Notes under the pieces: model-generated
What the model was told of the DNA's origin: nothing
Seen by the model: only the letters and a program-made list of their open reading frames with translations
Databases searched by the model: none
Part shown: positions 1 to 7,025 of the stretch, piece by piece
How the letters are laid out: each line of letters begins with the position of its first letter
How positions within the stretch are numbered: the stretch's first letter is position 1
Translations under genes and position numbers: made by a program
Assembly: GCA_964452465.1 (NCBI GenBank)
Contig: CAYVMD010000040.1
Coordinates: 1 to 18,223 of the forward strand
Direction: 5' to 3'
DNA length: 18,223 nt
Source: CAYVMD01 sp964452465
GTDB lineage: Bacteria > Armatimonadota > JACIXR01

Positions 1-1
1 A

Positions 2-241
2 CTGGAGGAACAACTCTTAGATAAGATAGCAGAGAGGATAAAGAGGCTTGGGTTGGAAGCCCCCGCCATTCTATTCTTGGAATCCCATAAGCCCCTTTCC
101 TTCCTCGTCAGCCAGGTCCTCTACTTCTCCACTCCCTTCCTCGGTCTCCTCTTGGGCTTCGAGAATATCTCCCTTTTCGCCCAGATCCTCTCCCAGCCGG
201 GAGGAGTGGAGAGATTGATAAGGAAACTGGAGGAAGCATAG
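2..241 (+). CDS. Small hydrophobic conserved protein, 3' part only (5' end outside window)
   Basis: The frame is open from the window edge and stops at TAG 239-241, giving 79 visible residues. A TTG at 53 could be read as a start, but the frame continues upstream with coding-like sequence, so the true start is outside the window. The visible part begins with a charged helix (EEQLLDKIAERIKRLG), then a motif around LESHKPLSFL.SQ, a hydrophobic stretch (VLYFSTPFLGLLLGF) and a charged C-terminal helix (RLIRKLEEA). The hydrophobic stretch may be a membrane-dipping or amphipathic helix rather than a full transmembrane span. The next gene begins with the base after this stop, and its ribosome binding site (GGAGG, 229-233) lies inside this gene, so the two are probably co-translated. 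I have the impression that small proteins with this LESHKPLSF-type motif recur beside similar membrane genes, but I cannot confirm it. Function unknown. Confidence 0.75.
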   Translation: MEEQLLDKIAERIKRLGLEAPAILFLESHKPLSFLVSQVLYFSTPFLGLLLGFENISLFAQILSQPGGVERLIRKLEEA

Positions 242-1009
242 ATGGAGCACGCCTCTACGGGGGTAGCGGTATTGGAACTCGTCTTGATGTTCGTCATACT
301 CTCTTCCATCCTTCTCGCCCGGGGAGGGCGGAAATTCTTCCTGAGAAGGATCGCCGCTTTCTCCGCCATCGACGAGGCAATTGGAAGAGCGGTGGAGATG
401 GGGCGTCCCATCCTCTTCTCCATGGGATTGGGAGGTTTGGGCGTTGTAACCTTTCAGGCGCTCGCTATCCTCCAGTATATCGTGAGGAAGGCAGCTCAAT
501 ATGGGGTGAGGGTCATCGTCCCCCTCTTCGCTCCCGAACTATATCCCTTGACCGAGGAAATCTATAAGGAGGCTTGCCGTTCTGCGGGGAGGGCGGAAGC
601 CTTCGACCCCACGAATATAATCTATCTCTCCAGCGACCAATTCGCTTATGCCTCGGGCGTGGTGGGAATAATGAACCGGGAGAGAACAGCTGCCCATTTC
701 TTCATGGGGGATTTCGCTGCGGAAAGCCTTATCCTCGCTGAAGAAGGACATTCCGTGGGTGCCATCCAGATAGCAGGAACCCCCGCTACCCTTCAACTCC
801 CCTTCTTCGTTGCTGCCTGCGATTATACGCTCATTGGGGAGGAGTATTATGCTGCCAGCACTTACATCTCCCAGGAGCCTATCCTTCTCGGCTCCATCAA
901 AGGACAGGATATAGCCAAAATGATCCTGCTCGCCCTTGCCCTGTTGGGCGTTATAGCGGTCAGCATCGGAGGTAAAATGGCGCACTTCTTCCAGGTGCTA
1001 TTCAAATGA
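242..1009 (+). CDS. Membrane-anchored alpha/beta protein, DUF6754-like
   Basis: This 255-aa protein has an N-terminal hydrophobic helix (about residues 8-25) followed at once by a strongly basic stretch (RGGRKFFLRR). A soluble alpha/beta region follows (about 45-220), and a second hydrophobic helix lies near the C-terminus (about 226-243). By the positive-inside rule the soluble domain should face the cytoplasm. Recognisable stretches are GRPILFSMGLGGLG, PLTEEIYKEACRSAG and FFVAACDYTLIGEEYY. They resemble what I recall of the DUF6754 family, though that name is from memory. The ATG is preceded by GGAGG at a spacing of eight bases. The stop overlaps the next ATG (ATGA at 1006-1009). No catalytic motif is evident; the repeated small and glycine residues could bind a ligand or line a subunit interface. 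The domain resembles that of the 275-aa protein at 1802-2629, so the two are probably diverged relatives. Biochemical role unknown. Confidence 0.9.
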   Translation: MEHASTGVAVLELVLMFVILSSILLARGGRKFFLRRIAAFSAIDEAIGRAVEMGRPILFSMGLGGLGVVTFQALAILQYIVRKAAQYGVRVIVPLFAPELYPLTEEIYKEACRSAGRAEAFDPTNIIYLSSDQFAYASGVVGIMNRERTAAHFFMGDFAAESLILAEEGHSVGAIQIAGTPATLQLPFFVAACDYTLIGEEYYAASTYISQEPILLGSIKGQDIAKMILLALALLGVIAVSIGGKMAHFFQVLFK

Positions 1010-1800
1010 GGCTCTTCCATCCCGTAAAGGAACCTTTACATCTTGCTCTGGCTATAATAGGGGGATTAGTAGGGGCGGTGACCTTCCTCGTCCTGCTCCA
1101 CATCTTTCTCTCTCCCCGCGCAAAAGGAAGGCTCATCACCATCCTCACCTTCTTCGCGGGCTTCTTCTATTTCCTGGAGTTCCTCCTGCCCGCTAAGGGA
1201 GGGGAGAACTTCCTTACTCCCTGGAGGGAACCCGTTGGCTCCATGTTGATGGTCGTGGGCGCCTTCACCCTTCCTATGGGAGTGGTGAGCATCCTTGTAG
1301 CTCACTGGAAGAATGTGAAGACCAGGAGAAAGGGATGGTATAACAGCGTGGTCCTCTTCGGGGCAATATTGGGCATGGCGGGGGTGGCTTTCTGGAAGGA
1401 GTATGCCCCCTCTCCCCTGGCGCAGAAGGTTTACTCCTGCTTCTTCGATGGGTTATACATCCCTCTTGGTATGGCTATGTTCTCAACATTAGCCTTCTAC
1501 ATCGTATCCGCTGCTTACAGAGCTTTCCGGGTCACCAATATAGACGCCGCCTTGATGATGGGAGCGGCGGTAATCGTCATGCTTGGGCAAATCCCCTTTG
1601 GAATGTGGTTGACCTCTTGGCTACCCCTACAGGGATATTTATCCTCCCTGAGGATAGAGAACATAAGCAATTGGTTCATGACGGTGATAAATATGTCGGT
1701 CCAAAGGGCGATCGGTTTCGGCTTAGGCATAGGTGGGTTGGCTATGGCGCTTCGCATCTGGTTCAGCCTGGAGAGGGGAATGCAATTAGGAGGGAGATGA
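1006..1800 (+). CDS. Polytopic membrane protein with about seven transmembrane helices
   Basis: This 264-aa protein is dominated by hydrophobic segments, at roughly residues 12-35, 42-62, 76-101, 112-128, 146-168, 179-200 and 235-252. They are separated by short loops, several of them basic (SPRAKGR, NVKTRRKG). That gives about seven helices, so it is an integral inner-membrane protein. I see no transporter signature, no heme or metal ligand cluster and no domain I can name. The start overlaps the previous stop by four bases (ATGA), and the next start follows its own stop by one base, so translation is likely coupled on both sides. The pairing with the 213-aa polytopic protein at 2622-3263 suggests that these two form the membrane core to which the two single-domain anchored proteins attach. 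That is inference from context. A channel or scaffold role is possible but unproven. Confidence 0.88.
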   Translation: MRLFHPVKEPLHLALAIIGGLVGAVTFLVLLHIFLSPRAKGRLITILTFFAGFFYFLEFLLPAKGGENFLTPWREPVGSMLMVVGAFTLPMGVVSILVAHWKNVKTRRKGWYNSVVLFGAILGMAGVAFWKEYAPSPLAQKVYSCFFDGLYIPLGMAMFSTLAFYIVSAAYRAFRVTNIDAALMMGAAVIVMLGQIPFGMWLTSWLPLQGYLSSLRIENISNWFMTVINMSVQRAIGFGLGIGGLAMALRIWFSLERGMQLGGR

Positions 1801-1801
1801 G

Positions 1802-2629
1802 ATGGAGTTCTTGGCGCGGTTGAGGGGGATAGATAGAAAATACCTTTACCTCGCCTTAGCTGTTCTCCTCAGCCTCCCCATCCTATTTAAGGTAACGATG
1901 CCCCTCTATGTGGGACCGCAAGCGAAGTCCGCATACGAGGCGATCGAAAAGCTTCCCCAGGGGAAAGTCGTTTTTCTCGCCATGGATTGGGGTCCCGCTA
2001 CGAGGGGGGAAAGCATGTGGCAAACCAAGGCGATAGTAGAACACCTCCTCAAGACCCGAAAGCCCTTCGTCATCACCGGCTACGACCAGCAGGGTCCCAC
2101 TCTAACCGAGGATATTGTGGAACAGTTGGCAAAGAGATACGGGGCTAAGTATGGGAAGGATTGGGTGAATGTGGGCTTCATCACTGGGGGGCTTCCCCTT
2201 CTACTCAAGATGGCGAGGAATTTCCAGGATACATTCAAACGGGACATTATAGAGAAGAAGCCCCTTATCCAGCTAGCCCTCGGTAAGAAGATAAAGGATA
2301 TAAAGGATATAGGGCTCATCGTTAACGTCACTGGCTCAGGCTCCTACGGGGATTGGATAACCCTCCGCACTACCTACGATGTTCCCCTCGTGGTTGCTTG
2401 TACCGCCGTCATCACCCCTGACCTCTATCCCTTCCTGGATTCGGGGCAACTAGTAGGGATGCTATCCGGATTGAAGGGGGCAGCGGAATACGAGATCTTG
2501 GTGAGGGCTATGGATAAAACCGCTCTGAGAATGATGATGTCCCAATCCATGGCGCATTTGCTCATCATCATCTTGATAATCCTGGGAAACCTTGCCCTTT
2601 GGGCGGAGAGGAGGAGAAGGAATGTCTGA
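1802..2629 (+). CDS. Bitopic membrane protein with extracytoplasmic alpha/beta domain
   Basis: This 275-aa protein has a basic N-terminus (RLRGIDRKY), a transmembrane helix (about 15-35), a large soluble domain (about 40-240) and a C-terminal hydrophobic helix (about 247-268) ending in a strongly basic tail (ERRRRNV). Both basic ends should be cytoplasmic, placing the soluble domain outside the cytoplasm. In order, the domain contains GKVVFLAMDWGP, KPFVITGYDQQGPTLTEDI, a GSGSYGDW stretch and VVACTAVITPDLYP. These follow the same order as GRPILFSMGLGG, VRVIVPLF..PLTEEI and VAACDYTLIGEEYY in the 255-aa protein at 242-1009, so I read the two as distant homologues with opposite orientation. AGGAGGG at 1788-1794 is a strong ribosome binding site seven bases before the ATG. 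I do not recognise a named family and see no enzymatic motif. Confidence 0.88.
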   Translation: MEFLARLRGIDRKYLYLALAVLLSLPILFKVTMPLYVGPQAKSAYEAIEKLPQGKVVFLAMDWGPATRGESMWQTKAIVEHLLKTRKPFVITGYDQQGPTLTEDIVEQLAKRYGAKYGKDWVNVGFITGGLPLLLKMARNFQDTFKRDIIEKKPLIQLALGKKIKDIKDIGLIVNVTGSGSYGDWITLRTTYDVPLVVACTAVITPDLYPFLDSGQLVGMLSGLKGAAEYEILVRAMDKTALRMMMSQSMAHLLIIILIILGNLALWAERRRRNV

Positions 2630-3263
2630 TTTCTCTTCCTCCCTCTTGGTCACGACCTTAGCAGCCCTTGCTACGCTGGGCATATATTCCATCCTCTATA
2701 GGGAAAATCCCGTTTATCGCTTTTTCGAACATCTCTTCATAGGTTTGGGCATAGGCTGGACCATCTTCATCACCTGGAGGGATATACTATATCCCAAATG
2801 GTGGATCCCCATGATAAGGGAGGGCAAGTGGTATTGGATATTCGCCTTTGTGGTGGGTGCCCTCTTCTACTTCATCTACTCTCGTCGCCTCGCCTGGATG
2901 GCCAGGATGGTGATTTCCACCCTCATGGGGCTCTCCGCTGGCTTAGCCTTTAGGAGCTTTGCTGCCATCTATATCCCTCAGATAGAAGCCTCCTTCCGCT
3001 CCCTAAGATTCACCCCCTCCTTTGCTACCGGCTTTAACAATCTCCTTTCCACCTTCATCCTCCTTACGATAATCATTTATTTCCTCTTCACAGTTAGGCA
3101 CGAAAAACAGCCACTTAGCGCTCTCTCCAAATGGGGAAGATGGTTTATCATGCTTGGGCTTGGCGCCATGTTCGGTAGCACGGTCATGGCGAGGATGTCC
3201 CTCCTCATAGATAGGTTCTATTTCCTCCTCCACCAGTGGCTTTTTAGGATATTCTCCTTATAA
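2622..3263 (+). CDS. Polytopic membrane protein with about six transmembrane helices
   Basis: The best start is the ATG at 2622, which has a purine-rich ribosome binding site (GGAGAGGAGGAGAAGG) just upstream and overlaps the end of the previous gene by eight bases. The in-frame upstream TTG at 2592 lacks a comparable site and would only add a basic extension. The 213-aa product has hydrophobic segments at about 7-26, 34-51, 71-88, 94-115, 144-162 and 176-197. The second carries the glycine-rich stretch FEHLFIGLGIGW. Loops contain many Trp and Arg residues (DILYPKWWIP, YSRRLAWMARM). It is an integral membrane protein with no family I can name. It lies immediately before the MutL-like ATPase gene, which continues in the same reading frame after one TAA stop and three codons. 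It probably belongs to the same membrane assembly as the 264-aa protein. Confidence 0.87.
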   Translation: MSDFSSSLLVTTLAALATLGIYSILYRENPVYRFFEHLFIGLGIGWTIFITWRDILYPKWWIPMIREGKWYWIFAFVVGALFYFIYSRRLAWMARMVISTLMGLSAGLAFRSFAAIYIPQIEASFRSLRFTPSFATGFNNLLSTFILLTIIIYFLFTVRHEKQPLSALSKWGRWFIMLGLGAMFGSTVMARMSLLIDRFYFLLHQWLFRIFSL

Positions 3264-3275
3264 TTTATCCTTAAG

Positions 3276-5051
3276 GTGTCCGATAAACCGCGTTCTATAT
3301 TAGCGATAGATTGCGGTTCCACCACCACGAAAGCCATCCTCTTCCAAGAGGATGGGGGATGGCATCTTGTTGCCCGCGGGGAAGCGCCCACTACCGTGGA
3401 AGCTCCCTTCGACAATGTGATGATCGGGGTCTTCAACTCGGTGAGGGAATTGGAGGAACTAACCTCTCGGAAGCTCCTCGAGGGGGACAGATTCCTCATC
3501 CCTTCCAATGAGAGGGAAGGGATAGATGCTTTCGTTGCTACCTCATCCGCGGGTGGGGGGCTTCAAATGTTGGTTATGGGGGTGGTTAAAACGATGACCG
3601 CAGAGAGCGCACAAAGGGCTGCCCTGGGAGCGGGAGCTATCGTGGTGGATTGCATAGCCCTCGACGACGGCAGGGAGGATTTTCGGCGCATTCAAAGGAT
3701 AAGGGATATCCGCCCCGATATAGTCCTCCTCGCGGGAGGGACGGACGGAGGGACGATAACCCATGTGGTCCAACTCGCCGAGATGCTTTCCGCTGCTGAA
3801 CCGAAAGCGCGACTGGGCAACTTGCCCATCCCCGTTATATATGCGGGGAATAAGGACGCAAGGGAGGAAATAAGCAAGATCCTCGGGGATAAGTTTTCCC
3901 TCCACATAACGGAGAACATTCGCCCCACTTTGGAGAGCGAGAATTTGGCTCCTGCGCGGGAGGCGATCCACGAGCTCTTCCTTCAACATGTCATGAGACA
4001 GGCGCCAGGCTATCACCTCCTTATGAACACCACCACCCATCCCATTATGTCCACTCCCAATGCGGTTGGCTTGATGGTGCAACTCTTGGCGAGGAGGATA
4101 GGGGGGAATGTGTTGGCGGTGGATATAGGAGGGGCAACCACCGATGTCTTCTCGGTTTTCTCGGGGGTATACAACCGCACCGTTTCCGCTAACCTGGGGA
4201 TGTCCTACTCCATCTGCAATGTTATGGTGGAAGCGGGCATCCCTAATATCCAAAGGTGGATCCCCTTTTTCATATCCCCTTCCGCCATTCGGAGCATCCT
4301 CCGCAATAAGATGATTCGCCCCACGACCATACCCCAGACCCTCCGCGACCTCTATATAGAGCAGGCGGTGGCGAGGGAGGCGCTTCGCCTCGCCCTGGAA
4401 CACCACAAGAGCCTGGCGAGGAGCCTCGTGGGGGTTCATAGGGAAAGGACCATCGGCGAGCTCTTCACGCAGGAGGTGGGAGGAGAGAGCTTGGTGGATA
4501 TGGGGAAGGTGGAGATGATAATCGGTTCGGGAGGCGTCCTCTCCCACGCCCCTCTGCGCGCTCAGTCCGCCCTGATGATGATAGACGCCTTTCAACCCTG
4601 GGGGATCACCTTCCTCGCCGTAGATAGCATATTCATGATGCCCCACCTCGGCGTCCTCTCCTCCGTCATGCCCGATGTGGCGGAGGAGATCTTTTGGAGG
4701 GATTGCGTCGTCCCCCTCGGTACCCTCGTCGCCCCTATGGGTACCGCCCGAGAGGGAGAAGTAGCCCTCACCCTAAAGAGCGACGACATCTACGAGGAGA
4801 TAAAATTTGGGGAACTCCGCTTAATTCCCCTTCAGGGCGAGAAGACTTTCCTTATCAAACCGAGAGGCAACTTTGACATCGGCGTCGGTAAGGGAAGGGA
4901 AGTGGAGAGGAACTTGAAAGGAGGAGTGGTGGGCTTGATAATCGATTGTAGAGGAAGACCAATTCCTCTGCCCCAGGAGGATAATGCGAGGATAAATTAT
5001 CTGAGGCGTTCCTATCAAGCGCTGGGTCTGCCTCTTCCGGAGGAAAGATGA
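3276..5051 (+). CDS. ASKHA ATPase of the glutamate mutase MutL family
   Basis: This 591-aa protein has the signatures of the actin/Hsp70/sugar kinase (ASKHA) fold: a phosphate-1 loop at the N-terminus (AIDCGSTTTK, residues 10-19), a phosphate-2 loop (AVDIGGATTDV, Asp283) and an adenosine-type glycine motif (IIGSGGVL, glycines at 417-420). The pattern and the DIVLLAGGTDGGT segment match the MutL family found beside glutamate mutase genes in clostridia. There it is thought to act as an ATP-dependent repair or reactivation factor for the B12 enzyme. It is unrelated to the mismatch-repair protein also called MutL. The protein appears longer than clostridial MutL, mainly through a C-terminal extension of about 120 residues. 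No mutase subunits are in the window; instead it is coupled to membrane genes upstream and to a barrel/KOW protein downstream. The start is GTG with AAGG directly against it and no well-spaced ribosome binding site. Starting later would remove the phosphate-1 loop, so this start is functionally required. Confidence 0.88.
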   Translation: MSDKPRSILAIDCGSTTTKAILFQEDGGWHLVARGEAPTTVEAPFDNVMIGVFNSVRELEELTSRKLLEGDRFLIPSNEREGIDAFVATSSAGGGLQMLVMGVVKTMTAESAQRAALGAGAIVVDCIALDDGREDFRRIQRIRDIRPDIVLLAGGTDGGTITHVVQLAEMLSAAEPKARLGNLPIPVIYAGNKDAREEISKILGDKFSLHITENIRPTLESENLAPAREAIHELFLQHVMRQAPGYHLLMNTTTHPIMSTPNAVGLMVQLLARRIGGNVLAVDIGGATTDVFSVFSGVYNRTVSANLGMSYSICNVMVEAGIPNIQRWIPFFISPSAIRSILRNKMIRPTTIPQTLRDLYIEQAVAREALRLALEHHKSLARSLVGVHRERTIGELFTQEVGGESLVDMGKVEMIIGSGGVLSHAPLRAQSALMMIDAFQPWGITFLAVDSIFMMPHLGVLSSVMPDVAEEIFWRDCVVPLGTLVAPMGTAREGEVALTLKSDDIYEEIKFGELRLIPLQGEKTFLIKPRGNFDIGVGKGREVERNLKGGVVGLIIDCRGRPIPLPQEDNARINYLRRSYQALGLPLPEER

Positions 5052-6163
5052 GCGTCGCCTACACCCCCGGACTTAGAATAACCCCCTATACAACCATAAG
5101 AAAGACGAGGAGGTTGCCCCTCAAAGGAGAGGTGCTCGTCAAACAGGGGGACAGAGTAGAGCCCGATACCCCTGTGGCTCGCACTTTCCTTCCAGGGATA
5201 GTCCATGTCCTCAAAGCGAGCGAGATCCTGGGTGTGGATAGCGAGGTGCTTCCTCGCTATCTCTCCAAGAAGGAGGGGGATAAAGTCGCCAGGGACGAGG
5301 TCATCGGCTTCGCCTCCTCCTTCTTTGGATTATCCAAGAGGGAGTTGCGCTCCCCCATTAATGGCACTATAGAGAGCATCTCCACCCTTACCGGCAACAT
5401 CTCCATCCGTGAGGAGCCCCAGCCTCTCCTACTTCCCGCTTATATCCAAGGGGAAGTGGTGGAGATCCTCCCGGAGGAGGGAGCCATCATAGAAACCAAA
5501 GGGGCTTTCCTGCAGGGGATCTTCGGAGTGGGAGGGGAAAGGTGGGGTCCCCTTAAAGTAGTAGCCTCTTCACCTCAGCAGGTTCTGGAGGCAAAGGATA
5601 TAAGGGAAGACCTCAGGGGACATATAATAGTGGGGGGAGGGTTATCCAGGGAAGCTCTGGAGAGGGCGGTGGAGGTAGGGGTAATAGGAATAATAGTGGG
5701 AAGCGTTTCCGATATCCTTCTTTCCCGATTCCTTGGATATGATATAGGCGTTGCCATAACCGGACAGGAGGACATTCCCCTCACCCTCATCTGTATGGAG
5801 GGGTTCGGGGACCTGCCTCTTTCCCAGCGCACCTTCCAACTCCTCCAGGAGTTCGATTCCCACCTTGCTTCTATCAATGGGGCAACCCAGATAAGGGCAG
5901 GGGTAGTTCGCCCCGAGATAATAATCCCTCATAGCAAGGAGTATCCTTCCCTTAGAGAAGAGACCTCCGATCGCCTCGAGGTGGGGACGAAGGTGAGGAT
6001 GATAAGGGAGCCCTTCTTCGGGGAGATTGGACGGGTTTCCGCCCTTCCACCGAAATTGCGCATCCTGGAGACCGGTTCCAAGGCGAGGGTTGCGGAAGTC
6101 GTTCTGGAGAGCGGAGAGAGGGTAATAGTCCCTCGGGCTAATTTGGAGATAATCTCCGAGTAA
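5048..6163 (+). CDS. Multidomain protein with barrel-like N-terminus and KOW/SH3-like C-terminus
   Basis: This 371-aa soluble protein starts at an ATG overlapping the MutL-like stop by four bases, with GGAGG four bases upstream. Residues about 20-55 (LPLKGEVLVKQGDRVEPDTP) and 113-150 (SPINGTIESIS, LPAYIQGEVVEILPEEG) look like biotinyl/lipoyl or RnfC-type half-barrel hammerhead modules, but I see no modified-lysine motif. Residues about 185-300 look like an alpha/beta domain (RGHIIVGGGLSREAL, GVIGIIVGSVSDILL). The last 55 residues (VGTKVRMIREPFFGEIGRV to SGERVIVPRANLEII) look like a KOW/SH3-type small barrel. There is no signal peptide or transmembrane helix, so it is probably a cytoplasmic partner of the MutL-like ATPase or a linker to the membrane proteins. 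The gene ends the coupled cluster; the next gene follows after 51 bases. Domain readings are by eye and no function is assigned. Confidence 0.85.
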   Translation: MSVAYTPGLRITPYTTIRKTRRLPLKGEVLVKQGDRVEPDTPVARTFLPGIVHVLKASEILGVDSEVLPRYLSKKEGDKVARDEVIGFASSFFGLSKRELRSPINGTIESISTLTGNISIREEPQPLLLPAYIQGEVVEILPEEGAIIETKGAFLQGIFGVGGERWGPLKVVASSPQQVLEAKDIREDLRGHIIVGGGLSREALERAVEVGVIGIIVGSVSDILLSRFLGYDIGVAITGQEDIPLTLICMEGFGDLPLSQRTFQLLQEFDSHLASINGATQIRAGVVRPEIIIPHSKEYPSLREETSDRLEVGTKVRMIREPFFGEIGRVSALPPKLRILETGSKARVAEVVLESGERVIVPRANLEIISE

Positions 6164-6214
6164 CTGCGCGAGAAGTATTGCATTTTTCATTTTATCTACT
6201 AAAATAAAGAAGGC
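6164..6214. other. 51-bp intergenic gap closing the MutL-like cluster
   Basis: This is the longest gap in the first half of the window. It becomes AT-rich (CATTTTTCATTTTATC, 6181-6196) just before the mutM ribosome binding site (AAAGAAGG, 6206-6213). I see no convincing hairpin that would make a terminator. A weak TTGCAT (6178-6183) and TAAAAT (6200-6205) are 16 bases apart, but transcription from them would begin at or next to the mutM start codon. The gap may separate two transcription units, but the sequence alone does not show it. Confidence 0.4.
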
Positions 6215-7012
6215 ATGCCGGAGTTACCAGAGGTAGAAACCATAAGGAAAGGCTTAGAGCAGACTATCGTCGGTAGGACGATAGACGATGTTGAAGTATT
6301 CGATGATTATATGTTGGACCTGCCGGCGGAGGAATTCCAGAGGAGATTGAAGGGGAGGATGGTAGAAGGTGTGGAAAGGAAGGGGAAGTATCTCATTTGG
6401 AAACTGGACGGGGGGGAGGAGCTCGTAATTCATCTTCGCATGACGGGGCAATTGACATTCGTAGAGAAGGATTATAAGCGCCTTACCTTTCATATCGGGG
6501 GGAGGGAACTTCATTACTGCGATTTGAGGAGGATGGGCGAGATGCGCCTTGTAAAAGCGGGGGATTACAAGGGATTGGAGGGTTTGGCGAACATCGGTCC
6601 TGAACCCCTGAGCGAGAACTTTACCCTTCCCTACTTCTATTCCGTCCTGCGGGGCAAGAAGGGGAAGATAAAAGCCCTTCTTATGGACCAGTCCCTCCTG
6701 GCAGGTGTAGGTAACATCTACGCCAACGAGGCACTCTTCGAGGCGGGCATACATCCAGAAAGGAGCGCCAATACCTTAACCCCCCAGGAGGTGGAGAGGC
6801 TTTACCACGCTATCAGAAAGGTCTTGATGGAAGCGCTGCAAGCAGGAGGGGAGACCTTCTCCAATTATGTGAATATATGGGGGGAAGCGGGGCTATATCA
6901 ACCGAGGGTCTATCAAAGGGAAGGGGAAAGATGTATAAGATGTGGCGAAACTATAATAACCATTAAAATAGGAGGCAGGACCTCCTACCTCTGCCCTCAA
7001 TGCCAAAAATAA
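6215..7012 (+). CDS. mutM: Formamidopyrimidine-DNA glycosylase (Fpg/MutM)
   Basis: This base-excision repair enzyme removes oxidised purines such as 8-oxoguanine and then cleaves the DNA backbone by its AP-lyase activity. The 265-aa protein has the diagnostic N-terminus MPELPEVET: Pro2 becomes the catalytic N-terminal amine after Met removal, and Glu3 is the second catalytic residue. The conserved lysine of the KGKYL segment (Lys58) corresponds to Lys57 of the Escherichia coli enzyme. The helix-two-turn-helix region is intact (MDQSLLAGVGNIYANEALF, Asn167). A C-terminal zinc finger is formed by Cys240, Cys243, Cys260 and Cys263. Length and motifs are typical of the family, and nothing is missing. 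It opens the housekeeping block; the S1 protein follows after 13 bases. In Bacillus subtilis mutM lies near coaE, which is also close by here. Its nearness to the MutL-like gene has no link with mismatch repair. Confidence 0.98.
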   Translation: MPELPEVETIRKGLEQTIVGRTIDDVEVFDDYMLDLPAEEFQRRLKGRMVEGVERKGKYLIWKLDGGEELVIHLRMTGQLTFVEKDYKRLTFHIGGRELHYCDLRRMGEMRLVKAGDYKGLEGLANIGPEPLSENFTLPYFYSVLRGKKGKIKALLMDQSLLAGVGNIYANEALFEAGIHPERSANTLTPQEVERLYHAIRKVLMEALQAGGETFSNYVNIWGEAGLYQPRVYQREGERCIRCGETIITIKIGGRTSYLCPQCQK

Positions 7013-7018
7013 AGGAGG
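7011..7018 (+). promoter_or_regulatory. Strong ribosome binding site deciding the GTG start of the S1 protein
   Basis: AAAGGAGG overlaps the end of mutM and lies seven bases before the GTG at 7026. This supports GTG over the in-frame ATG at 7041, which has only GAGAGGGA-type purines upstream. It also suggests that the S1 gene is translated efficiently from the mutM transcript. Confidence 0.7.
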
Positions 7019-7025
7019 TTTCGCA

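Noticed and set aside
53..241. A 62-codon gene starting at TTG 53
   Set aside because: The same frame is open to the window edge with coding-like residues, so this is the tail of a gene that begins upstream.
2592..2621. TTG start for the 213-aa membrane protein
   Set aside because: It overlaps the upstream gene further and lacks a clear ribosome binding site, whereas ATG 2622 has a strong purine-rich site.
3543..4646. Long open frame of 367 codons on the - strand
   Set aside because: It lies wholly inside the MutL-like gene, its translation is rich in His, Gly and Arg without motifs, and it results from codon bias of the real gene.
6178..6205. Promoter for mutM (TTGCAT and TAAAAT, 16-base spacer)
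   Set aside because: The -35 box is weak and transcription would start at or next to the start codon, leaving no room for the ribosome binding site.
3276..7012. MutL-like gene beside mutM read as a DNA mismatch-repair locus
   Set aside because: The protein has ASKHA loops, not the GHKL ATPase motifs of mismatch-repair MutL; the shared name is a coincidence.
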